NCBI GenBank assembly: GCA_017798145.1
Contig: CP059069.1
Coordinates: forward strand, 1,411,226-1,475,225
DNA from: Akkermansiaceae bacterium
GTDB lineage: Bacteria > Verrucomicrobiota > Verrucomicrobiia > Verrucomicrobiales > Akkermansiaceae
Length of the DNA: 64,000 nt
Direction of reading: 5' to 3'
The notes under the pieces are model-generated. The model had not been told where the DNA came from. It worked only from the letters and a program-made list of their open reading frames with translations, and did no database searches. Of this stretch, positions 26,850-33,749 are shown one piece after another. Position numbers and translations under genes: made by a program. The first letter of the stretch is position 1. Each line of letters opens with the position of its first letter.

Positions 26850-27752
26850 ATGATCAAGCATACCCTCGAGATCTCCCAACGAGCAGCACGCCTGTCCCTT
26901 AAGCAGCGACAGCTCGTCATCCATCTCGATGAAGGGGAGACACGCAGCTTCGCCTGCGAGGACATCGGCGTGCTCATCCTCCAGCATCCCGCCATCTCAC
27001 TGAGTTCTGCCCTGCTCAATGCCTTGCTTGAATCGGGAGCCGTCGTGGTCATCTGCAACGAAAAGCACCTGCCCTCAGGCCTCATCCTCCCCACCCTCAC
27101 CCACACCGAGCTGGTACCCAGGATGATGGCGCAGATGGGAGCTTCCCTCCCGGCACGCGAGCAGGCATGGAAGGCCATCGTCCAGGCGAAGATCCGCGCC
27201 CAGGCAAACGACCTCTCCCCATCCATCAAAGCCAGATTGCAAACACTCGCCGCAAACGTGAAATCCGGGGACGCGGAGAACCACGAAGCCCGCGCCGCAC
27301 GCCTCTATTGGCAGGCACGCTTCCCGGACCGATATCTTCAGGACGACAAGCGCGATCCCATGAGCGAATCCTTCTTCAACTCCCTACTAAACTATGGTTA
27401 CGCCATCATCCGTGCCGCCACCGCCCGCGCATTGGTATCAGCGGGGCTCCAGCCCGCCCTCGGCGTCTTCCACCACAGGCGGGACAACCCTTTCTGCCTT
27501 GCTGACGACGTGATGGAGCCTCTTCGCCCCTTGGTTGACCGGACAGTCCAGGCTCTTCTCGAAAACGAACCGGATCTCCAGACCGCAGCCATAGAAAGCC
27601 GCCACCGCAAGGAACTGCTTTCCCTTCTTGCCGCACCGGTGACCTTCGGCGAAACAAGCGGCCCGCTCATGGCCGTCCTCCCGCGCTACATCAATAGCTT
27701 CTACCGGTTGCTTGTCCGTGAAAGCGAACTGCTCGTCGTGCCAACCTACTGA
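26850..27752 (+). CDS. cas1: Type II CRISPR-associated endonuclease Cas1
   Basis: 300 residues. It is the spacer integrase, working with Cas2. Likely metal ligands are E146 (in NHEARAARLYW), H208 or H209 (in LGVFHHRRDNPFCLADD) and E223 in the following helix (DDVMEPLRPLVD). The N-terminal part ISQRAARLSLKQRQLVIHLD matches type II Cas1. AGAGG precedes the ATG by a few bases; the gene is in one operon with cas9 and cas2. Confidence 0.96.
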   Translation: MIKHTLEISQRAARLSLKQRQLVIHLDEGETRSFACEDIGVLILQHPAISLSSALLNALLESGAVVVICNEKHLPSGLILPTLTHTELVPRMMAQMGASLPAREQAWKAIVQAKIRAQANDLSPSIKARLQTLAANVKSGDAENHEARAARLYWQARFPDRYLQDDKRDPMSESFFNSLLNYGYAIIRAATARALVSAGLQPALGVFHHRRDNPFCLADDVMEPLRPLVDRTVQALLENEPDLQTAAIESRHRKELLSLLAAPVTFGETSGPLMAVLPRYINSFYRLLVRESELLVVPTY

Positions 27753-27754
27753 AC

Positions 27755-28084
27755 ATGAACATCTCAGGCTACCGCTGTATGTGGATCATCGTTCTTTTCG
27801 ACCTCCCAACCGACACCAAAAAGGCTCGGAGGCAATACACCGACTTCCGCAAAAGCCTGCTGGAGGATGGTTTTGCCATGATGCAGTATTCCGTCTACTT
27901 CCGCCACTGCGCCAGCAAGGAGAACGCGGAAGTCCACCAGCAGCGTGTCCGTATGAGCGTCCCGCCGGATGGTGAAGTCCGTGTCATCCAGTTCACAGAC
28001 AAGCAGTTCGCAAGGATGGAAGTGTATTTTGGAAAACGCCGCACCCGAACCGAAGGAGCGCCTGCCCAACTGGAAATGTTTTGA
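27755..28084 (+). CDS. cas2: CRISPR-associated endoribonuclease-like Cas2
   Basis: 109 residues, a little longer than average. The ferredoxin-like fold shows MWIIVLFDLPTDTKKAR with the conserved Asp at residue 16, and GFAMMQYSVYFRHCAS. Cas2 is mainly the structural bridge of the Cas1-Cas2 integrase. It starts two bases after the cas1 stop and ends 46 bases before the first repeat. Confidence 0.95.
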   Translation: MNISGYRCMWIIVLFDLPTDTKKARRQYTDFRKSLLEDGFAMMQYSVYFRHCASKENAEVHQQRVRMSVPPDGEVRVIQFTDKQFARMEVYFGKRRTRTEGAPAQLEMF

Positions 28085-28091
28085 AGGAAAC

Positions 28092-28124
28092 TTCGGAACC
28101 GACTGCAAATCAGTCGGTTCCGAA
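28092..28124. promoter_or_regulatory. 14-bp perfect palindrome between cas2 and the CRISPR array
   Basis: The arms TTCGGAACCGACTG and CAGTCGGTTCCGAA are exact complements around the loop CAAAT. The hairpin ends six bases before the first repeat and starts seven after the cas2 stop. It has no good T-run on either strand (GTTTCCTTC on the minus side), so it may be a weak bidirectional terminator, an RNA-processing stem, or a leader/integration element. Confidence 0.75.
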
Positions 28125-28130
28125 TCTCCT

Positions 28131-30139
28131 ATGGTAATTGATCACTGCCTGCGGTCAATCCGCAGCTCCCGCCATAATCTCTCCGCTCGGCCTCATATGG
28201 TAATTGATCACTGCCTGCGGTCAATCCGCAGCTCGCTGGACTGCCGCGCCGTCGAATTTAAATGGTAATTGATCACTGCCTGCGGTCAATCCGCAGCTAA
28301 CCTACAAAGGCTAGTATCAGAACTACCATGGTAATTGATCACTGCCTGCGGTCAATCCGCAGCGACTTTCGCCGCTTGGACGGTTTTGTATTTATGGTAA
28401 TTGATCACTGCCTGCGGTCAATCCGCAGCTTTATGCTTCATGTCTTCGACCGCTACTGGATGGTAATTGATCACTGCCTGCGGTCAATCCGCAGCCGATT
28501 TCACAAATCATTTCCGGCTGGCGCATGGTAATTGATCACTGCCTGCGGTCAATCCGCAGCTGGAGCTGGCAAGCGGCGCGGGGTGGCGTGATGGTAATTG
28601 ATCACTGCCTGCGGTCAATCCGCAGCTAGGGCGGCGAGGCCGTCCACAACCCCAAGATGGTAATTGATCACTGCCTGCGGTCAATCCGCAGCTAGCGTCA
28701 ACACCGGACTGGAATCCGACTGATGGTAATTGATCACTGCCTGCGGTCAATCCGCAGCATCGCGTCCCTTGACCAAAATGCACCTGCGATGGTAATTGAT
28801 CACTGCCTGCGGTCAATCCGCAGCCCCGGCCGCTGGGGCACTCTCTTCCCTCATATGGTAATTGATCACTGCCTGCGGTCAATCCGCAGCCAGAAGGCGA
28901 CGCCGATGAGAGCGTCTGAATGGTAATTGATCACTGCCTGCGGTCAATCCGCAGCCGGCGGATGTCGGCAGAGCTGGCGGCGCGGATGGTAATTGATCAC
29001 TGCCTGCGGTCAATCCGCAGCAATCCCGGCGATGGCTTCGACATGTGCCTTATGGTAATTGATCACTGCCTGCGGTCAATCCGCAGCCGGACGGATGGAC
29101 TGGCGAGGTCGATGACGATGGTAATTGATCACTGCCTGCGGTCAATCCGCAGCTCCGTGAAGGTTACATCCGATGACAAGGGTATGGTAATTGATCACTG
29201 CCTGCGGTCAATCCGCAGCTATACGTTCTAACCTATCGTGGAAAGCCTGATGGTAATTGATCACTGCCTGCGGTCAATCCGCAGCGCGATACCATGCGGA
29301 GCGGCTGGCTGGCATATGGTAATTGATCACTGCCTGCGGTCAATCCGCAGCCATCCTTGCCGACATCAAAAACAGCAACAAATGGTAATTGATCACTGCC
29401 TGCGGTCAATCCGCAGCGTAAGCGTGGAACTAACCAATTCGGCCATCATGGTAATTGATCACTGCCTGCGGTCAATCCGCAGCAGGGGGTTCTGGAAGAT
29501 CAATGCCCCTGCAATGGTAATTGATCACTGCCTGCGGTCAATCCGCAGCATTGCCGCTTGCCAGAAACATCTTCGCGCCATGGTAATTGATCACTGCCTG
29601 CGGTCAATCCGCAGCTAGCTTGCCGGGCCATGGATCAACGCGCCTATGGTAATTGATCACTGCCTGCGGTCAATCCGCAGCTTCGTGGATGTCTTCCGGC
29701 ATTCCGTAGTATGGTAATTGATCACTGCCTGCGGTCAATCCGCAGCTAGATGGCGACCTCGATGAAGGTGGCTGCATGGTAATTGATCACTGCCTGCGGT
29801 CAATCCGCAGCTAGATGGGCGACCCCCAGAGCCGTCCTGATATGGTAATTGATCACTGCCTGCGGTCAATCCGCAGCGCAAAATGCAAGACAAAGGCGTC
29901 CACCTACATGGTAATTGATCACTGCCTGCGGTCAATCCGCAGCTGAATCGCCTGGAGCCGGGCTGGTTGCGGATGGTAATTGATCACTGCCTGCGGTCAA
30001 TCCGCAGCGAGGCCGAGGAGATCCGGAAGGAGCTGCTATGGTAATTGATCACTGCCTGCGGTCAATCCGCAGCCAAGTCATCGAAGCAAAACGGCGCCAA
30101 GGGATGGTAATTGATCACTGCCTGCGGTCAATCCGTTGC
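28131..30139 (-). CRISPR. CRISPR array: 31 repeats of 36 bp, 30 spacers of 29-30 bp
   Basis: The repeat begins ATGGTAATTGATCACTGC on the plus strand and ends in the hairpin CTGCGG-TCAAT-CCGCAG plus C. Repeats 1-30 appear identical by eye; repeat 31 (30104) has two changes near its end. Repeat starts step by 66 bases except seven steps of 65 (at 28262, 28525, 28920, 29711, 29776, 29973, 30038), so 23 spacers are 30 nt and seven are 29 nt. The minus strand is assigned as the crRNA strand from the tracrRNA pairing: a crRNA is then spacer followed by GCTGCGG... at its 3' side. No two spacers were seen to be alike. ORFs across the array (repeating VIDHCLRSIRS or GLTAGSDQLP) are artefacts of the 66-bp period. 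Confidence 0.97.
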
Positions 30140-30169
30140 TTGGGGGCGTCCTAACACTGGCGAAACCTA

Positions 30170-30190
30170 ATGGTAATCGGTCACTGTTCC
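30170..30190 (-). repeat. Decayed half repeat at the array end
   Basis: ATGGTAATCGGTCACTGTTC starts exactly 66 bases after repeat 31 and matches the first ~20 bases of the repeat with a few changes. The hairpin half is lost. It shows the array once extended further on this side. Confidence 0.75.
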
Positions 30191-30196
30191 GAGTGG

Positions 30197-30253
30197 TTCT
30201 CCGGCGGCCATAGGCACGCCGCTCCTTGGGACTTTTGCAACATGTGTAAGATT
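30197..30253. repeat. 57-bp direct repeat, left copy (REP-related)
   Basis: Starts TTCTCCGGCGGCCATAGGCA, includes CGCCGCTCCTTGGG, and ends GCAACATGTGTAAGATT. By eye identical to 31794-31850. The first ~32 bases are a variant of the REP-like block found across the island; the last ~25 bases are shared only by these two copies. Confidence 0.85.
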
Positions 30254-30619
30254 TATTGATCAACTCTTCGATCTTGGATGTCCGTGATACGAAGAAACCT
30301 TGGTCCAATCGCTTCCTGTGTGGAGCTTGCCGCATGTCCGTATTAAATGGACTCGGCAACCTCTTCAAGCTTCACGATCCTCCAAACTTGTTCCGCCCGT
30401 TGATTCCTGTTGGTCACCCCTGTGGGGCAGCCCGGGATACCGTGCTGTCTGTCTCCGCTGCGCTCCGGCAAGGGCTCTGATTCTCCGGGGGTGAGTGACC
30501 CAGGGCGTTTCCCTGGGCTGGTATGTTTCGCCCCGTTGGGGCTGTAGAATCCTTTGGGGTTTCCTCCTTCGCCAAGGCTACTGCGGACGAGGGAGAGGCG
30601 ATGGAACGGGCGCGAGACA
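30254..30619. other. Intergenic stretch with two small palindromes
   Basis: No gene is supported in these 366 bases. CCCAGGG-CGTTT-CCCTGGG at 30499-30517 and GCCCC-GTT-GGGGC at 30530-30542 are adjacent palindromes that look like part of another dispersed repeat type. The zeta-toxin-like gene ends at the right border. Confidence 0.5.
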
Positions 30620-31336
30620 TCAGGGTTGCTTGGGGAGATCCTCGGGATTGCTGACGATGGGCTCCAAGCCAGCGGCGCGGGCTTTCGCGATGGCTTTGGC
30701 GGAGGCGCGTTTGAGGGCAGCCTCCGCACCGATGAAATCGGGATCGTCGAGGGGTTTGACGGGCATGGTTTTACCGGTGTCCGTGAGGTAAGGGGTGACG
30801 TCTTCCATGAGCTTTTCAGGGGCGGGGTTATCGCCGGTATCGATCAGGATTGGCGGGGTGCAGGAAGCATCGTAGATCGCCCATTCATCGACAATGCCAA
30901 TGTAGGCGGCTTGCAGGTTCACCCACCCGCGCGCGTAGCGGCGGCGTATGGTTTCCGTTGGGATATCGTGGCCACCCAAGCGGACGCGTTGGGCAACCCG
31001 GTGGATGGCAAACTCCGCATCGGGCAGTTTCAGGAAATAAAGTTTCACCACATAGCCTGCCTTTTTCCAAACAGGGATGAGACGGAGATAGGTCCGGGTG
31101 GAGAGTGTGGTCTCGAACGCAAAGCTTTTCCCTGCAGCAACCAGATCCGCGATCCGCTCCAGCATCAGCCGGCCTGCCGCAAAGGCCACCTGCTCCGGCT
31201 GGAAGGGGCTCAGTCCGGCGGCGATGAGATCTGCATTCACGAATTCCGGGCAACCCGCTTCGTTTGGGAGGAGTTCCTCCGCAAAGGTGGTCTTCCCTGC
31301 CCCGTTCGGCCCGGCGATGATGAGGATTTTCTTCAC
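30620..31336 (-). CDS. Zeta-toxin-like P-loop kinase
   Basis: 238 residues. The Walker A motif is IIAGPNGAGKTTFAEELLP (Lys 15), followed by FVNADLIAAGLSP, the region that in zeta toxins binds UDP-N-acetylglucosamine, and FAFETTLSTRTYL. The remainder includes VRLGGHDIPTETIRRRYARG, typical of chromosomal zeta_toxin-family proteins. Classical zeta toxins phosphorylate peptidoglycan precursors and are neutralised by an epsilon antitoxin. No epsilon-like gene is present, and many chromosomal relatives are not proven toxins. Its ATG overlaps the TGA of a truncated HsdR frame. The pair lies between 57-bp direct repeats. Confidence 0.8.
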   Translation of the reverse strand: MKKILIIAGPNGAGKTTFAEELLPNEAGCPEFVNADLIAAGLSPFQPEQVAFAAGRLMLERIADLVAAGKSFAFETTLSTRTYLRLIPVWKKAGYVVKLYFLKLPDAEFAIHRVAQRVRLGGHDIPTETIRRRYARGWVNLQAAYIGIVDEWAIYDASCTPPILIDTGDNPAPEKLMEDVTPYLTDTGKTMPVKPLDDPDFIGAEAALKRASAKAIAKARAAGLEPIVSNPEDLPKQP

Positions 31337-31551
31337 GCGACGAGGATTGCGTTGAGTTCCTCGATGATGCCGAGAGCCTTGCCATCGACAAAGAGGATGT
31401 AGTCGGCGGGACCGCCAAAAGATTGCAGCTCGCGGACGGCGACGCCACGGGAGGCGGAGAGGTTCAGCTCCTTGATGTCCTGCACCGCCCAGCCCGCCGC
31501 CGCCAATTGGGCGTCGATGGTTTCGCGGGCGGATTGTTCAGGAGTCGGCAT
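31333..31551 (-). pseudogene. N-terminal fragment of a type I restriction subunit R (HsdR)-like protein
   Basis: 72 residues. ARETIDAQLAAAGWAVQDI, then LNLSASRGVAVREL and ADYILFVDGKALGIIEE, follow the opening of EcoEI-type HsdR proteins, whose N-terminal part continues into a ~1000-residue nuclease-helicase. Here the match stops after about 65 residues at GIIE, where the family normally reads an E-x-K nuclease motif, and the frame ends with LNAILVA overlapping the zeta-like start codon (ATGA). So it is a remnant, possibly re-used as a short leader or partner ORF for the kinase gene. No hsdM or hsdS is present. Confidence 0.65.
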
Positions 31552-31793
31552 CTGTCATTGGGTTTCTAACCAATCCACTGCATTCGGGAAGGGCAAAGTG
31601 CAGCCAAGGAGGGGCGGATGGCGATGTGGGGGGCGATCTTCGGTCGCCGCTTCCTTCTGACATGCTACGGGTGTGCGACCGGAGCTGAGCGCTCCAGATG
31701 GAGGGACTGTTAAAAAATTATCCTATCCCTCAACCGTGCCTATGGCCGCCTGCACCGGCACGGGAGAGGGCTGGGGTTGCCATATCCGGGTGC
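31552..31793. repeat. Intergenic region with degraded REP-like pieces
   Basis: CCAAGGAGGGGCGGATGG near 31602 and TATGGCCGCC at 31741 are partial forms of the REP block. No coding frame is supported. Confidence 0.45.
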
Positions 31794-31850
31794 TTCTCCG
31801 GCGGCCATAGGCACGCCGCTCCTTGGGACTTTTGCAACATGTGTAAGATT
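31794..31850. repeat. 57-bp direct repeat, right copy (REP-related)
   Basis: By eye identical to 30197-30253, in the same orientation, so the kinase/HsdR-fragment segment lies between two direct copies about 1.6 kb apart. It could be a duplicated insertion scar or the border of a mobile unit. Confidence 0.85.
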
Positions 31851-32037
31851 AGTTAATCATCTTCCGGATATGTATCTCTTTGATAATCAAAGGGATAGGA
31901 TTTCGATTCCCGTTTCCCTTGCCATTTTTCGCGGATCCGTGCATATGTGAACCATGTCATTAGGGCTTCCAGTCCGGGGCGGTGAGGGAGGGTTGGGAGT
32001 AGGGGTGCAGGCGGGATTTGCGGATCTGGGAAATCAA

Positions 32038-32310
32038 TTGTCCGCCCGGGAAAACGGCTTGTTCGACCGGGAAAACGGCTTGTCCGACCGGGGAAACGAA
32101 TTGTCCGACCTGGGAAATCAATTATCCGACCGGGGGAATGGCTTATCCGTCCGGGGAAGTGAATTATCCGACCGGGGGAACGGCTTGTCCGGCCGGGGAA
32201 ATGGCTTGTCCGACCGGGGAAATGGCTTATCCGACCGGGGAAACGGCGTGTCCGACCGGGGAAACGGCGTGTCCGACCGGGGGAACGGCGTTTCCGACCG
32301 GGGAGATCCG
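32038..32310. repeat. 21-bp minisatellite, ~13 units
   Basis: The unit is close to TTGTCCGACCGGGGAAACGGC, with variation mainly at positions 3 and 16-21. Because 21 is a multiple of three, frames stay open on both strands: seven-residue repeats such as CPTGETA or LSDRGNG on plus and RFPGRTS on minus. None of these frames has a recognisable gene around it. The stretch ends ~180 bases before the Fn3-like protein start. Confidence 0.85.
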
Positions 32311-32488
32311 CCCGCTCATCGAAGAAAAACCCTTTCCCGGGCGCGAGCGCGCCCACCCGAGGGACCCGGAAGGGTCTTGCCAACACCAACCCGATACGAC
32401 CCCTGATGGAGGGAAGTCCCGGACTCGCCGGCAAGTGCCGCTGCGGGCAGGCGTCGCATCAAACGCATACCAACCGAAAGATAAGAAA

Positions 32489-33121
32489 ATGCAAAAGTTA
32501 ACCATAAGCTTTTCGAAGCTGAATAACAACGACCTGTATGCCAAGGCCAGCCATATCATGGCCACCTTGGCGGGGATACCGGGGGATACCTATTTCCCGG
32601 AACCATTCCCCTCCCCCATCCCGGGGCTCGCGGATATCAACACGGCGGCGCAGGCGCTCAAGGCGGCGATGGACAAGATCACGTCCACCGCAGTGACGGC
32701 GGAGCGCAACGCGCTACGCGAGCCGCTCATCCTGCTGTTGCAGCAGCTCGCCCCGTATCTGGAGATCGTGGCGCAGGACAACCCCGAATGGCTGGAATAC
32801 ACCGGCTACGACCTGCGCAAGACGCCGGAACACACACACATGCCTCCGGGGATGCCGCAGGATGTGCGTGTGCGCTCCACCGGCATCACCGGGTTCATCC
32901 AGACGAAGTGCAAGCCGGAGCCGCTCGCGGACTTCTACGAGCTGGAGTCCTCGCCGGATCCCGCGACAGGGCCATGGACATACCGGGGTTCCTATCCGAA
33001 CTCGCAGAACATGGAGACCGGCGGCTTCGCCCACGGCGAGGACGTCTTCGTCCACGTCCGCGCGGTGGGCACGAACGGCCCCGGCCCGTGGTCCGATCCC
33101 GCGCTGGTGCTTGTCTCGTAG
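32489..33121 (+). CDS. Hypothetical protein with a C-terminal fibronectin-III-like domain
   Basis: 210 residues, no signal peptide. The first ~110 residues are helical (LADINTAAQALKAAMDKITS, LILLLQQLAPYLEIVAQ). The rest looks like a single Fn3-type beta domain: STGITGFIQTKCKPEPLADF, then YELESSPDPATGPWTYRGSY and VFVHVRAVGTNGPGPWSDPA. The ATG at 32489 follows an A-rich, lower-GC stretch; the frame is open far upstream through the minisatellite, but that part is repeat-derived. No specific function; similar Fn3-tailed proteins are common in this phylum. Confidence 0.75.
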   Translation: MQKLTISFSKLNNNDLYAKASHIMATLAGIPGDTYFPEPFPSPIPGLADINTAAQALKAAMDKITSTAVTAERNALREPLILLLQQLAPYLEIVAQDNPEWLEYTGYDLRKTPEHTHMPPGMPQDVRVRSTGITGFIQTKCKPEPLADFYELESSPDPATGPWTYRGSYPNSQNMETGGFAHGEDVFVHVRAVGTNGPGPWSDPALVLVS

Positions 33122-33189
33122 CCGGGTGACTCCCCCCTGGAAACAAAAACATGGGTGTCTCCGCAAGATGCGGGGGCACCCTTTTTTGC

Positions 33190-33747
33190 CAAGGAGGGGC
33201 GCGCCCTATGGCCGCCCGGCAAGCCGAGTCTTCCCAAGGAGCGGCGGATGTCATCCGCCAGACAACCCAAGCACCCAACCAAAGTCTTCCTGAACACTGA
33301 GAACTGCCAAACTCCTCTCCTCCATTCTTATCCGGCGGCCATAGGGCGCGCCGCTCCTTGTCCCTTTTCCCAAGGAGGGGCGTGCCCTATGGCCGCCCGG
33401 CAACCCGAGTCTTCCCAAGGAGCGGCGGATGTCATCCGCCAGACAACCCAAGCACCCAACCAAAGTCTTCCTGAACACTGAAAACTGCCAACTGGCAAAC
33501 TCCTCTCCTCCATTCTTATCCGGCGGCCATAGGGCGCGCCGCTCCTTGTCCCTTTTCCCAAGGAGGGGCGTGCCCTATGGCCGCCCGGCAAGCCGAGTCT
33601 TCCCAAGGAGCGGCGGATGTCATCCGCCAGACAACCCAAGCACCCAACCAAAGTCTTCCTGAACGCTGAAAACTGCCAACTGGCAAACTCCTCTCCTCCA
33701 TTCTTATCCGGCGGCCATAGGGCGCGCCGCTCCTTGTCCCTTTTCCC
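33190..33747. repeat. Three tandem copies of a 181-188-bp REP-containing repeat
   Basis: Units start at 33190, 33371 and 33559. Each holds a CAAGGAGGGG block, a CAAGGAGCGGCGGATGTCAT block, a ~60-base linker with CTTCCTGAACACTGA and an inverted block ending CGCCGCTCCTTG, then TCCCTTTTCC. Unit 1 is 181 bp and lacks a few linker bases; units 2 and 3 are 188 bp and differ at few positions. The same arrangement occurs at 23115-23340. Confidence 0.9.
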
Positions 33748-33749
33748 AA

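Noticed and set aside
23636-28084. csn2 or cas4 genes that would make the locus type II-A or II-B
   Set aside because: cas9, cas1 and cas2 are adjacent with gaps of 10 and 2 bases and nothing else is encoded between them or before the array.
28131-29935. Open frames over the array reading VIDHCLRSIRS or GLTAGSDQLP repeatedly, which look like repeat proteins
   Set aside because: They are translations of the 36-bp CRISPR repeat; the 66-bp unit is divisible by three, so frames stay open by chance.
30343-30729. A 128-residue minus-strand frame next to the kinase gene
   Set aside because: Its N-terminal part overlaps the 3' end of the zeta-like gene in another frame, and the rest translates small palindromes typical of dispersed repeats.
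31853-31960. A 35-residue minus-strand frame beginning MTWFTYARIREKW
   Set aside because: Protein-like at first sight but too short, without a recognisable family or ribosome binding site; left unannotated.
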